34,639 bases of DNA, taken from Azohydromonas sediminis. Lineage in GTDB: Bacteria > Pseudomonadota > Gammaproteobacteria > Burkholderiales > Burkholderiaceae_C. The stretch covers positions 1-34,639 of the forward strand of contig NZ_QOAZ01000034.1 of NCBI RefSeq assembly GCF_003574675.1, in the 5' to 3' direction. Numbering within the stretch: position 1 is the first letter of the stretch; the number at the start of each line of letters is the position of its first letter. The notes beneath the pieces were generated by a model, which was given only the letters and a program-made list of their open reading frames with translations, ran no database searches and was not told where the DNA came from. A program made the translations under genes and the position numbers. Below are positions 1 to 8,027 of the stretch, piece after piece.

Positions 1-1111
1 GCGCCTGTCCAAGCTCAGGCACCTGCCGGCCAGCCCATTCGTGCCGGCGATGCCGAAATGACGGCGTCGCGTTCCACACGAAACGACATGGAGCCTGATC
101 GAGCCGCACAGCCCACGAGCGAAGACCGGCCGCCCGCCGTTTGCCATCGAGACCATGCTGCGCATCCACTTCCTGCAGCAATGGTTCGGTCTGTCGGACC
201 CGGCGATGGAAGAGGCGCTGTTCGACGTTCCGCTGTACCGCGAGTTCGCGCTCCTGCCCGATGGCCCGGTGCGCCTGCCCGACGAGAGCACGATCCTGCG
301 GTTCCGCCACCTGCTCGAGAAGCACGGCTTGGCCGCGCAGATGTTTGCTGCCGTCAACGCCATGTTGACTGCTCAAGGTCTGCTGCTCAAGACCGGCTCG
401 GTCGTGGATGCCACCTTGATCCATGCGCCCAGTTCGACCAAGAACAGCACGGGGACCCGTGACCCCGAGATGCACCAGACCAAGAAGGGCAACAACTGGT
501 ACTTCGGGATGAAGGCGCACATCGCCGTCGACGCGGACTCCGGCCTGGTCCATCACGAGCTGTGCACCGCGGCCAACGTGCATGATCTGCACGCCGTCGA
601 CCGGCTGCTGCACGGCGCGGAGCGGCATGTGTTCGCCGACTCGGGCTACCGCGGCATCGCCAAGTGGAGCCGGCGCAAGCGCGTGAAGTGGTCGATCGCG
701 ATGACGCCGGGGCATCGGCGTGCGCTGGACATGAACGACCCGATCGATGCGCTGACCGATGGCATCGAGCGCTTGAAGGCCAGCGTCAGAGCCAAGGTCG
801 AGCACCCGTTCCGCGTGCTCAAGCGGCAGTTCGGCTACACGAAGACGAGGTACCGCGGCTTGGCCAAGAACGCCGCGCAGGTCACGACGCTGTTCATGCT
901 GTCGAACCTGTGGATGGCCCGGCGCAAATTGCAGGGAGTCGCGGGATGAGTGCGTCCGCAAGGCCCGAAACCGAGCCGGACGCGCAACTCGGATCGATCT
1001 GCGTTGTCGAGATACCCGGCTCGACCCGCTGATCACGAGCGAATCAACACGAGCGGAGGTCGAATGCTGGCTCATCGCAGGTTCTCGACCAGTTCTTCAG
1101 ACCATCCCTAG
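1..1111 (+). mobile_element. Decayed IS5-family insertion sequence
   Basis: The transposase core at 155-949 is followed by non-coding DNA ending in TTCTTCAGACCATCCCTAG (1093-1111), which resembles the terminal repeat of IS5-type elements. The last four bases, CTAG at 1108-1111, fit the YTAR target that this family duplicates, so the element probably ends near 1107. No matching inverted repeat is visible at the left, and the N-terminal coding part is scrambled. The left end is therefore deleted or lies before base 1. The exact boundaries are inference. Confidence 0.6.
155..949 (+). pseudogene. IS5 family transposase, N-terminus broken
   Basis: This is a DDE transposase of the IS5 type (cut-and-paste transposition). 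The DDE elements are all present: VVDATLIHAP (first Asp), VFADSGYRG (second Asp) and VRAKVEHPFRVLKRQFGY (Glu, followed by the usual K/R). Homology begins upstream of the ATG: the same frame reads SLIEPHSP...GRPPFAIET from about 92 to 154, but an in-frame TGA stands at 59-61. The usual start, a short basic region with a FLxEM...PW segment before LIEPH, is missing. In another frame, bases 58-94 read RNDME, which suggests a small deletion plus frameshift joining that segment to LIEPH. The remaining 264 codons are open. The family is normally about 300-330 residues, so this copy is probably inactive. Confidence 0.8.
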
Positions 1112-1302
1112 GCGCAAGATGGCGGAAGGAACGGTTCCGCCACAGCCAAGTGGCGCCTGTCGAACCTTCTCATCGGGTAGCCCAGCGCGGTTCCGTCCTG
1201 CGGCTTTTCGGATGCGAGGTCGGGGCTCGGGACGTCGCTTCTCGGTCGATTGCGGTCACTCCCCGAAGGACACCCAACCCACAGACGCGCCCCAGCAGAC
1301 CT
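950..1302. other. Non-coding stretch between IS remnant and xerD
   Basis: These 353 bases hold the IS right end (to about 1111) and then nothing I recognise as a gene. A 7-bp inverted repeat, GGCGGAA (1121-1127) and TTCCGCC (1135-1141), forms a hairpin without a T-tract, so it is not a convincing terminator for xerD. Confidence 0.5.
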
Positions 1303-2235
1303 TCACCCCCGCGGATGGTGCTGCGCGTGTAGCTGGCGCAGCCGCTCGCGCGCGACGTGGGTGTAGATCGTCGTCGTGCCGATGTCGGCGTGGCCGAGCA
1401 GCATCTGCACCGCGCGCAGGTCGGCGCCGTGGTTGAGCAGGTGCGTCGCGAACGCGTGGCGCAGCGTGTGCGGCGACAGCGGCGCCGTGATGCCGGCCTG
1501 CCGTGCGTACTTCTTGACCAGCTGCCAGAACATCTGCCGCGTCATCGGGCCGCCGCGCGCGGTGACGAACAGCGCATCGCTCGCCTGCCCGCCGAGGATC
1601 GCGGCGCGCGCGTCGGCGAGGTAGCGCTGCAGCCAGCGCAGCGCCTCGTCGCCGAACGGCACCAGCCGCTCCTTCGCGCCCTTGCCGGTCACGCGCAGCA
1701 CGCCTTCGGCGAGCGTGACCTGCACGGTGCGGATCGTCACCAGCTCGCTGACGCGCAGGCCGCTGGCGTACATCAGCTCGAGCATCGCCCGGTCGCGCAG
1801 GCCCAGCGGCTGCCCGACGTCGGGCGCGGCGAGCAGCGCCTCGACCTGCGCTTCCGACAGCGTCTTCGGCACGCGCAGCGGCTGCCTGGCGGCGAGCAGC
1901 TTGAGCGTCGGGTCGACGGCGATGCGCCGCTCGCGCAGCGCCCAGCGGAAGTAGCGCTTGAACACCGTCAGGCGCCGGTTGGCCGTGGTGGCGCGGGACT
2001 GCGCGTGGCGCGCGGCCATGTAGGCGAACAGGTCGCTCTCGCGCGTGTCGTCGAGCGCGCGCGCGCCGGGCTGCTGCGCGAGCCAGCGCGCGTACAGCGC
2101 GAGGTCGCGCCGGTACGCGGCCAGCGTCTGTGCGGCCAGGCCGTCCTCGAGCCACACGGCGTCGAGGAACGCATCGATCGCGGCCTGGCTGGCCGCGGGC
2201 AGGTCGGGGGGCGGTGCGGGAGGCTTCGGGGCCAT
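1303..2235 (-). CDS. xerD: Tyrosine recombinase XerD
   Basis: This is the site-specific recombinase that, with XerC, resolves chromosome dimers at dif near the division septum. The 310-residue product (E. coli XerD has 298) has an N-terminal SAM-like core-binding domain (about 15-105) and a C-terminal catalytic domain. All catalytic residues are visible: R161 (ASGLRVSEL), K185 (TGKGAKER), H256 and R259 (HTLRH), H282 (LLGHADI) and the nucleophile Y291 (TTTIYTHV). I placed the start at the ATG at 2235 because the XerD-like region (AIDAFLDAVWLEDGL) begins soon after. A GTG at 2268 would add 11 residues. The start lies immediately after the terminator of the upstream binding-protein gene; the only Shine-Dalgarno candidate (GGTGG, 8 nt before ATG) is within that terminator stem. 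The neighbouring IS remnant does not touch the coding region. Confidence 0.93.
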   Translation of the reverse strand: MAPKPPAPPPDLPAASQAAIDAFLDAVWLEDGLAAQTLAAYRRDLALYARWLAQQPGARALDDTRESDLFAYMAARHAQSRATTANRRLTVFKRYFRWALRERRIAVDPTLKLLAARQPLRVPKTLSEAQVEALLAAPDVGQPLGLRDRAMLELMYASGLRVSELVTIRTVQVTLAEGVLRVTGKGAKERLVPFGDEALRWLQRYLADARAAILGGQASDALFVTARGGPMTRQMFWQLVKKYARQAGITAPLSPHTLRHAFATHLLNHGADLRAVQMLLGHADIGTTTIYTHVARERLRQLHAQHHPRG

Positions 2236-2236
2236 G

Positions 2237-2259
2237 AAAAAGGCCACCCGCAGGTGGCC
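2237..2259 (-). terminator. Rho-independent terminator of the Bug gene
   Basis: On the minus strand GGCCACC (2259-2253), loop TGCG, GGTGGCC (2248-2242) and then TTTTT (2241-2237) form a perfect 7-bp GC stem with a U-tract. It starts 22 nt after the stop codon of the tricarboxylate-binding protein gene and ends 1 nt before the xerD ATG. Confidence 0.88.
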
Positions 2260-2281
2260 GGGTGTCACGCGCCGCTCGGCG

Positions 2282-3268
2282 TCACTCGAGCGTGAGCTTC
2301 TGCTTGGCGACGACTTCCTTGTACACCGCCAGCTCGGCCCTGATCTGCTCGGCGAACTGCTCGGGCGTGTTGCCGATGATGATCGAGCCGGTGTCCTCGA
2401 TGCGCTTGCGCACGTCGGCGTCCTGCAGCACCGTCCTGACGGCGGCGTTGACGCGGTCGACGACGGCGCGCGGCGTGCCCTTGGGTGCGAGGATGCCGTA
2501 GTACGCCATGCGGTTGACCGGCTCCAGGCCGACTTCCTTGAACGTCGGCACGTTGGGCATCGCCGCCAGCCGCTGCGGCGCGGCGACGACGATCGGCACG
2601 AGCCGCCCGTCGCGGATGAACGGCAGCGCCGACGGCACGTTGTCGAAGATGATCGGCACCTGCCCCGCCACCGTGTCCTGCAGCGCCGGGCCGGCGCCGC
2701 GGTACGGGATGTGCGTCATGAAGGTGCCGGTCAGGCTCTTGAACAGCTCGGTCTGCAGGTGCCCGATGCCGCCGGTGCCCGAGCTCGCGTAGCTGTACTT
2801 GCCCGGGTTCTTCTTCAGCACCTCGAGGAAGGTCTTGTAGTCCTTCGCCGGGAACGACGGGTGCACCGCGATGACGTTGGGCGTCGCGGCGATGTTGATG
2901 ATCGCGACCATGTCGGTCAGCGGGTCGTACGAGATCTTCGGGTTGATCGCCGGGTTGGCCGCCGTCGTCGACACGGTGGCCATGCCGAGCACGTGGCCGT
3001 CGGGCGCAGCCTTGACCATCTCCATCGCGCCGATCACGCCGCCGCCGCCGGCCTTATTCTCGACGAGCACCTGCTGGCCCAGCGTCGCGCCGAGCTTGTC
3101 GGCGACGATGCGCGCGATGATGTCGGTCGTGCCGCCGGGTGCGAACGGCACGATCAGCCGCACCGGCTTGGTCGGGTAGGCCTGCGCCCACGCGGGCGAG
3201 GTGGCGAGCGAAGCGGCCGCCACGAGGCTCAGGGCCGCCAGGGTCTTCAGGGTCTGTCGCTTGGACAT
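2282..3268 (-). CDS. Bug/TctC-family tripartite tricarboxylate transporter substrate-binding protein
   Basis: This is a periplasmic solute-binding protein of the Bug (Bordetella uptake gene) family, typical of Burkholderiales. Members bind small carboxylates or related ligands and usually serve a TctAB permease, but many, like this one, are orphans with no permease nearby. The 328-residue protein starts with a Sec signal peptide ([19 protein letters not shown]...AWA), then [19 protein letters not shown], the family hallmark around the ligand-binding loop, and the conserved stretches [10 protein letters not shown] and [10 protein letters not shown] chose the ATG at 3268 over an upstream in-frame start because it opens the signal peptide and has GGAG 9 nt upstream. 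The gene ends in a clear terminator and reads alone. The ligand cannot be predicted from sequence. Confidence 0.93.
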   Translation of the reverse strand: MSKRQTLKTLAALSLVAAASLATSPAWAQAYPTKPVRLIVPFAPGGTTDIIARIVADKLGATLGQQVLVENKAGGGGVIGAMEMVKAAPDGHVLGMATVSTTAANPAINPKISYDPLTDMVAIINIAATPNVIAVHPSFPAKDYKTFLEVLKKNPGKYSYASSGTGGIGHLQTELFKSLTGTFMTHIPYRGAGPALQDTVAGQVPIIFDNVPSALPFIRDGRLVPIVVAAPQRLAAMPNVPTFKEVGLEPVNRMAYYGILAPKGTPRAVVDRVNAAVRTVLQDADVRKRIEDTGSIIIGNTPEQFAEQIRAELAVYKEVVAKQKLTLE

Positions 3269-3436
3269 GCGGGGGATCTCCGGAATCGAGGCCAGGTCGA
3301 CGCGCCGTCTGGCACGGTGAACGCCGATTGTGACTGCGCCCCGCACCGCCGGTTCGCGCGCGCGGCCTAGCGATGACCCTAAGACGCCCCGGCCAGCCGC
3401 AGCGCGCGCCCCGCGGGCGTCCGCGGCGGCGGCTGG

Positions 3437-3442
3437 CACACT
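3437..3442 (+). promoter_or_regulatory. Possible -10 element of the AEC gene
   Basis: CACACT lies 7 nt before the GTG start at 3450. The spacing matches the leaderless pattern seen at queG, dedA, hisI and the DciA-like gene. No -35 is evident. Confidence 0.35.
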
Positions 3443-3449
3443 GCCGGGC

Positions 3450-4361
3450 GTGGACTTGGCCTGGCTGCTGCTGCCCGACTTCGTGCTGATCGCGTGCGGC
3501 TTCCTGATCTGCCGCTACACCGTGCTCGACCGCCCGGTGTGGGAGGCCGCCGAGCGGCTCGTGTATTACCTGCTGTTTCCGGTGCTGCTGTTCGGCGCCA
3601 TCGTGCGCAACCCGCTGCAGCCCACGTCGATGGCCGCACTGTCGGGCAGCGGGCTCGCGGTGGTCGGCGCCGGCATCGTGCTCGCCTACGCGCTGCGCGC
3701 GTGGCCCGGCGTCGACGCGCGCGCGCACGCGGCCGGCGCGCAGACGGCGTTTCGCTTCAACTCGTACGTCGCGCTGGCGCTCGCCGAGCGGCTGGGCGGC
3801 GCGCCCGCGGTGGCGGCGATCGCGGTGCTGGTATCGGTGTGCGTGCCGCTGTGCAACGTCGCCGCGGTGTGGCCGCTGGCGCGCCACGGCGGGCACGGCT
3901 ATCTGCGCGAGCTCGCGCGCAACCCGCTGATCCTGGCCACGGTGGCCGGGCTGGCCGGCAACCTGATGGGGCTGAAGCTGCCCGAAGTCGTCGGCACGAC
4001 GCTGCACCGCATCGGCGCGGCCGCGTTGCCGCTCGGGCTGATGGCCGTCGGCGCGGGGCTGCGCGTGGGCGCCTTGCGCGACGCGCCGAAGCTCGCCGCC
4101 GCGCTGCTCGCGATCCGGCACGCGGTGCTGCCGGCGCTGGCGCTGGCGATCGTCGCATGGGCGGTGGACCTGCCGCCGCTGCAGCAGCTCGCGGTGGTCG
4201 TGTTCGCCGCGCTGCCCACCGCGTCGAGCGCCTACGTGCTCGCGGCACGGCTCGGCGGGCATGCGAGCTACGTCGCCGGGCTCGTGACGCTGTCGACGCT
4301 GCTCGGCATGGCGAGCATCCCGTTGGCGCTCAGCGCGCTGCGCTGGATGCAGCCGCTGTAG
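3450..4361 (+). CDS. AEC family transporter (auxin efflux carrier superfamily)
   Basis: This is an inner-membrane protein of the AEC/BASS-like fold, a family of proton-coupled carriers that in bacteria handle malonate, malate and other organic acids. The 303 residues form about ten hydrophobic segments in two halves (examples: [18 protein letters not shown] at the start, [14 protein letters not shown] in the middle). The stretch [16 protein letters not shown] near the C-terminus, after VVVFAALP, is the family's conserved repeat motif. I chose the GTG at 3450, which gives [19 protein letters not shown] directly. The open frame extends upstream to 3330 with low-complexity Arg/Ala/Pro residues and no membrane signal. 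It is divergent from the Bug gene. Its 3' end overlaps the 3' end of queG by 32 bp on the opposite strand. The substrate is unknown; shared use of carboxylates with the Bug protein is only a guess. Confidence 0.85.
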   Translation: MDLAWLLLPDFVLIACGFLICRYTVLDRPVWEAAERLVYYLLFPVLLFGAIVRNPLQPTSMAALSGSGLAVVGAGIVLAYALRAWPGVDARAHAAGAQTAFRFNSYVALALAERLGGAPAVAAIAVLVSVCVPLCNVAAVWPLARHGGHGYLRELARNPLILATVAGLAGNLMGLKLPEVVGTTLHRIGAAALPLGLMAVGAGLRVGALRDAPKLAAALLAIRHAVLPALALAIVAWAVDLPPLQQLAVVVFAALPTASSAYVLAARLGGHASYVAGLVTLSTLLGMASIPLALSALRWMQPL

Positions 4362-5484
4362 GCGCTGCGGCCGCGGGGCGCTGCGCGAGCGCCCACTCGA
4401 CGTGCTCGCGCACGAGCGGTGTCGCGGCATCGCGTCGCGCGGAGAGCGCGGCGCGCACCGCGTCGGCGGCGTCGGTGCCGGCGCGCAGCGCGTTGCCCAG
4501 CGCGACGGCGACGTTGCGCTGCCAGCGCTCGAAGCCGATGCGCCGGATCGCGCTGCCCTCGGTCGCGCGCAGGAAGCGCGCCTCGTCCCAGGCCCACAGC
4601 GTCAGCAGCGTCGGCGCCGCGACGTCGTCGCGCACGTCGAAGTCGGCGAGCGTGCTGCGCCGCGCGTACTTGTTCCACGGGCACGCGAGCTGGCAGTCGT
4701 CGCAGCCGTAGATGCGGTTGCCGATCAGCGGCCGCAGCTCGGGCGGGATCGGCCCCGCGTGCTCGATCGTCAGGTACGAGATGCAGCGCCGCGCATCGAG
4801 CCGGTACGGCGCGACGATCGCGCGCGTCGGGCACGCGTCGAGGCACGCGGTGCAGGTGCCGCAGTGCCCCTCGACGGCCGGCGTCGCGGGCAACGCGAGG
4901 TCGACGTAGATCTCGCCGAGGAAGAACATCGAGCCAGCGTCGCGCGCCAGCGCCAGCGTGTGCTTGCCGCGCCAGCCCAGGCCACTGCGCACCGCGAGCT
5001 CGACCTCGAGCACCGGCGCCGAGTCGGTGAACACGCGGTGCCCGAACGGACCGACGGCCTCGGCGAGCCGGTCGGCCAGCCGCTGCAGCCGCGTGCGCAG
5101 CACCTTGTGGTAGTCGCGGCCGCGCGCATACAGCGACACCGTCGCGTCGAGCGGGCGCTGCAGACGCTGCGACTCGACCGCCTGCCAGTCGTCGCCGGCG
5201 CTCCCGGTACCGCCGTCGCGCGTTCGCGGCAGGTAGTCCATGCGCGCCGTGATCACCGACACCGTGCCCGGCACCAGCGCCGCGGGCCTTGCGCGCGTGA
5301 GGCCATGGCGCGCCATGTAGGCCATCTCGCCGTGGAAGCCCGCGGCCAGCCACGCCTGCAGCCCCGGCTCGGTGTCGGCGAGGTCGATGCCCGCGACCCC
5401 GATCTGTGAGAATCCCAGCGCCCGCGCCCAGGTCCGCAGCTGCGCGAGCAGCGCAGGCCCGTCGACGCCATGACCCTGCCCCAT
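4330..5484 (-). CDS. queG: Epoxyqueuosine reductase QueG
   Basis: This cobalamin-dependent iron-sulfur enzyme reduces epoxyqueuosine to queuosine in the wobble position of GUN-anticodon tRNAs, the last step of Q synthesis. Of 384 residues, the N-terminal domain contains SLYARGRDYHKVLR (118-131) and FTDSAPVLE with the catalytic Asp at 154. The ferredoxin-like part has C208-C211-C214-C218 (CGTCTACLDACP) and C261-C264-C268 (CDDCQLACPWNK), plus C234, giving two 4Fe-4S clusters. The C-terminal HEAT-like tail is Ala-rich. The start codon ATG 5484 is 6 nt after a TAGAAT hexamer, predicting a leaderless mRNA. The gene overlaps tsaE head-to-head by 15 bp and the AEC gene tail-to-tail by 32 bp. Confidence 0.95.
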   Translation of the reverse strand: MGQGHGVDGPALLAQLRTWARALGFSQIGVAGIDLADTEPGLQAWLAAGFHGEMAYMARHGLTRARPAALVPGTVSVITARMDYLPRTRDGGTGSAGDDWQAVESQRLQRPLDATVSLYARGRDYHKVLRTRLQRLADRLAEAVGPFGHRVFTDSAPVLEVELAVRSGLGWRGKHTLALARDAGSMFFLGEIYVDLALPATPAVEGHCGTCTACLDACPTRAIVAPYRLDARRCISYLTIEHAGPIPPELRPLIGNRIYGCDDCQLACPWNKYARRSTLADFDVRDDVAAPTLLTLWAWDEARFLRATEGSAIRRIGFERWQRNVAVALGNALRAGTDAADAVRAALSARRDAATPLVREHVEWALAQRPAAAAPTAAASSAAR

Positions 5485-5961
5485 CGGCCGATTCTAGAAA
5501 CGCGCACCCTCGACTGGCCCGACGAGGCGGCCTGCGCCGCCACCGCCGCCGCGCTCGCCGCGGCGCCCGAGCTGCGCGACGCGACGATCGAGCTGCACGG
5601 CGCACTCGGCGCCGGCAAGACGACGTTCGTGCGCCACCTGCTGCGCGCGCTCGGCGTCACGGGGCGCATCAAGAGCCCGACCTACGCGCTGATGGAGCCG
5701 TACGAGGTCGGCGGTCTGGCGGTGTCGCACTTCGACTTCTACCGCTTCGCCGACCCGCGCGAGTGGGTCGACGCCGGGCTGCGCGACGTGTTCGCCGCGC
5801 CGGGGCTCAAGCTCGTCGAGTGGCCCGAGCAGGCCGCCGGGCTGCTGCCGCCGTGCGACCTGCGCATGGAACTCGCGGTGCTCGACGGCGATCGACGCCG
5901 CGTGACTGTGCACGCCCTCAGCCCCCGCGGCCGCGCCCTGCTCGCCGCGCTCGCCGCATGA
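5470..5961 (+). CDS. tsaE: tRNA threonylcarbamoyladenosine biosynthesis ATPase TsaE
   Basis: TsaE is the P-loop ATPase of the TsaB-TsaD-TsaE complex that completes t6A37 in ANN-decoding tRNAs. The 163-residue protein shows Walker A GALGAGKTT (44-52), the switch-like KSPTYALME (68-76), HFDFYR (87-92) and LVEWPEQ (115-121), all diagnostic. The ATG at 5470 is the only start that keeps the N-terminal strand before the P-loop; it lies 15 bp inside queG's 5' end on the other strand. The stop overlaps the amiC start as ATGA, so translation is probably coupled. The tsaE-amiC pairing is common in proteobacteria. Confidence 0.95.
   Translation: MTLPHRPILETRTLDWPDEAACAATAAALAAAPELRDATIELHGALGAGKTTFVRHLLRALGVTGRIKSPTYALMEPYEVGGLAVSHFDFYRFADPREWVDAGLRDVFAAPGLKLVEWPEQAAGLLPPCDLRMELAVLDGDRRRVTVHALSPRGRALLAALAA
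5491..5496 (-). promoter_or_regulatory. -10 element of queG, leaderless
   Basis: TAGAAT on the minus strand is followed by CGGCCG and then the ATG of queG. Transcription would start at or next to the start codon. The element lies inside the first codons of tsaE on the other strand. Confidence 0.6.
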
Positions 5962-7319
5962 CGCTGCCGCGCCGCCGCGTGCTGCAAGGCGCCGGGGCGC
6001 TCGTGCTCGCGTTCGCGGCCACCGGCGCGGCGCACGCGCGCACGATCGTCGCGGCGCGCGTGTGGCCGGCCGACGAGTACACGCGCATCACACTCGAGGC
6101 CGACGGCGCGCTGAGCGCGACGACGCAGCACCTCAGCGCCCCCGACCGGCTCGTGATCGACATCGACGACCTCGAGCTCGACGGGGCGCTGCGCGAGCTC
6201 GTCGGCAAGGTCAGCGCCGACGACCCGTTCATCGCCGGCGTGCGCGTGGGCCAGTACCAGCCGCGCGTCGTGCGGCTGGTCATCGACCTGAAGCAGCCGG
6301 TGCGTCCGCAGTCGTTCGCGCTCGAGCCGGTGGCCGCGTACCGGCACCGCTTCGTCGTCGACCTGCATCCCACCGTCGAGCCCGACCCGCTGCTCGCGCT
6401 GATCCGCGACAAGGAGCGCGCCGAGCAGGCCGCGCGTCAATCGGTGCAGGACGCGCTCGGCGAGTTCATCGGCCGCCTCGACCGCCCCCGCGCACCGGGC
6501 GCTGCCGCCGCGCCCGCGCCGCGCGCCGACGCGCCGGCCGCCGTCGCGTCGGCGCCGGTGCAGACACCCGCGCCGCCGCACCCCTCGGCCGACGTACAAA
6601 AGAGGATCGACCGCCTGATCGTCGTCGCGATCGACCCCGGCCACGGCGGCGAGGACCCCGGTGCGATCGGCCCCACCGGGCTGCGCGAGAAGGACGTCGT
6701 GCTCGCGATCGCGCTGCAACTGCGCGACCGGCTCAACCGCCAGCCGGGCATGCGCGCAATGCTCACGCGCGACGCCGATTACTTCGTGCCGCTGCACGAG
6801 CGGGTGCGCAAGGCGCGCCGCGTGCAGGCCGACCTGTTCGTCTCGGTGCACGCCGACGCCTTCATGCGCCCCGAGGCGCGCGGCGCGAGCGTCTACGCGC
6901 TGAGCACCAACGGCGCGACGAGCGCGGCCGCGCGCTGGATGGCGCAGCGCGAGAACGCGTCGGACCTGGTCGGCGGCATCAACGTGCGCGCCGCCGACGC
7001 GCAGGTCATGCGCACGCTGCTCGACATGAGCACGACGGCGCAGATCAAGGACAGCCTGCGCGTCGGTCGCGAGGTGCTCGGCCAGATGGAGCGCGTCGGC
7101 GACCTGCACAAGCCGCGCGTCGAGCAGGCGGGCTTCGCGGTGCTCAAGGCACCCGACATCCCGAGCATCCTCGTCGAGACGGCGTTCATCTCGAATCCCG
7201 ACGAGGAGCGCAAGCTGCGCGACGCGCGCTACCAGCGCCAGATCGTCGAGGCGGTGGCCACCGGCATCGTGCGCTACTTCGCGAAGAACCCGCCGCTGGC
7301 GCGCAACCGCTCGCTGTGA
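5958..7319 (+). CDS. amiC: N-acetylmuramoyl-L-alanine amidase AmiC (AMIN + Amidase_3)
   Basis: This periplasmic zinc amidase cleaves septal peptidoglycan between MurNAc and L-Ala during daughter-cell separation. The 453 residues begin with a twin-arginine-like signal (RRRVLQGAGALVLAFA ending at AHA, about residue 27). An AMIN domain (about 29-137) for septal targeting follows, then a Pro/Ala-rich linker (178-210) and the Amidase_3 domain (219-443). Zinc ligands are H229 (DPGHGGEDPGA), E244 (LREKD) and H298 (SVHADAF); the catalytic Glu is E407 (LVETAFISN). An inserted regulatory helix between the third ligand and the catalytic Glu fits the EnvC/NlpD-activated class. It overlaps tsaE by 4 nt. 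The Tat genes needed for export are at 27841-29432. Confidence 0.94.
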   Translation: MTLPRRRVLQGAGALVLAFAATGAAHARTIVAARVWPADEYTRITLEADGALSATTQHLSAPDRLVIDIDDLELDGALRELVGKVSADDPFIAGVRVGQYQPRVVRLVIDLKQPVRPQSFALEPVAAYRHRFVVDLHPTVEPDPLLALIRDKERAEQAARQSVQDALGEFIGRLDRPRAPGAAAAPAPRADAPAAVASAPVQTPAPPHPSADVQKRIDRLIVVAIDPGHGGEDPGAIGPTGLREKDVVLAIALQLRDRLNRQPGMRAMLTRDADYFVPLHERVRKARRVQADLFVSVHADAFMRPEARGASVYALSTNGATSAAARWMAQRENASDLVGGINVRAADAQVMRTLLDMSTTAQIKDSLRVGREVLGQMERVGDLHKPRVEQAGFAVLKAPDIPSILVETAFISNPDEERKLRDARYQRQIVEAVATGIVRYFAKNPPLARNRSL

Positions 7320-7325
7320 CCGCGC

Positions 7326-7988
7326 TCAGCGCGCGGCCGTGCCGGTGTCGCGCGCGACGCGCCGCGCCTTCCAGCCGCCGGCCACCGCGATCAGGCCCGG
7401 CACCAGGATCAGCGCCCAGATGAGCGGGCCCAGGTGCTGTTGCACGAACGGGTGCTGGCCGAATGCGTAGCCCGCGGCGGTCAGCCCGAGCACCCACAGC
7501 AGCGCGCCGGCGACGTTGTAGATCGTGAAGCGGGTGCGCCGCATCGCGGCGACGCCGGCGACGAACGGCGCGAACGTGCGCACGAAGGGCATGAAGCGCG
7601 CGAGCACCACGGTGATGCCGCCGTGGCGCTCGTAGAAGCCGTGCGCGGCGTCGAACGCACGCCGGTCGAACCAGCGCGAGTGCGCCCAGCCGAACACCCT
7701 CGGCCCCAGCGCGCGGCCCGCCGTGTAGTTGACTTGGTCGCCGGCGATGGCCGCGGCCAGCAGCACGCCGGCGGCCAGCGGCCACGACATCGCGCCGGCG
7801 CCGGCCAGCGTGCCGGCGACGAACAGCAGCGAGTCGCCGGGCAGGAAGGGCATCACGACGAACCCGGTCTCGACGAAGACGATCGCGAACAGCAGCGCAT
7901 AGACCCACGCGCCGTGGTCGTGCACGAAGGCGCCGAGGTGGCGGTCGACGTGCAGCACGAAGTCCAGCAGCAGCGGGGCGACGTCCAT
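7326..7988 (-). CDS. DedA family membrane protein
   Basis: This is an inner-membrane protein of the DedA (SNARE-associated/VTT) family, whose members flip polyprenyl phosphate or phospholipids and support envelope homeostasis and cationic-peptide resistance. The 220 residues show the family features FVETGFVVMPFLPGDSLLF, an E-x9-P-G-D-S-type re-entrant loop near residues 40-60, and the later LARFMPFVRTFAPFVAG (around 130-146) with the functional arginines. Four or five hydrophobic segments follow the usual pattern. The start ATG 7988 follows a GATAAT hexamer by 6 nt, so the mRNA may be leaderless. It is convergent with amiC (6-bp gap) and divergent from mutL. Confidence 0.9.
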   Translation of the reverse strand: MDVAPLLLDFVLHVDRHLGAFVHDHGAWVYALLFAIVFVETGFVVMPFLPGDSLLFVAGTLAGAGAMSWPLAAGVLLAAAIAGDQVNYTAGRALGPRVFGWAHSRWFDRRAFDAAHGFYERHGGITVVLARFMPFVRTFAPFVAGVAAMRRTRFTIYNVAGALLWVLGLTAAGYAFGQHPFVQQHLGPLIWALILVPGLIAVAGGWKARRVARDTGTAAR

Positions 7989-7994
7989 CGGGCC

Positions 7995-8000
7995 ATTATC
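7995..8000 (-). promoter_or_regulatory. -10 element of dedA-family gene, leaderless
   Basis: GATAAT on the minus strand is followed by GGCCCG and the ATG. It is a good -10 match in a GC-rich region. No clear -35 is seen. Confidence 0.6.
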
Positions 8001-8011
8001 GGGGCCGCGCC

Positions 8012-8017
8012 TAGAAT
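8012..8017 (+). promoter_or_regulatory. -10 element of mutL
   Basis: TAGAAT is followed 10 nt later by the preferred mutL ATG (8028), predicting a leader of only a few bases. It overlaps the alternative ATG at 8016, which argues for the downstream start. It stands back-to-back with the dedA promoter. Confidence 0.5.
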
Positions 8018-8027
8018 GAATGAGCCG

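Noticed and set aside
1121-1141. An inverted repeat downstream of xerD as its terminator
   Set aside because: The stem is 7 bp with no T-tract and lies about 160 bp beyond the stop codon, so it does not meet the criteria.
2045-3370. A 441-codon plus-strand frame opposite xerD and the Bug gene
   Set aside because: Both minus-strand genes are complete and motif-rich, and there is a clear terminator between them on the minus strand. The plus-strand translation has no recognisable feature.
2282-4361. A Bug-AEC carboxylate-uptake operon
   Set aside because: The two genes are divergent with 181 bp between starts, and the families do not normally form one transporter, so a joint system is not supported.
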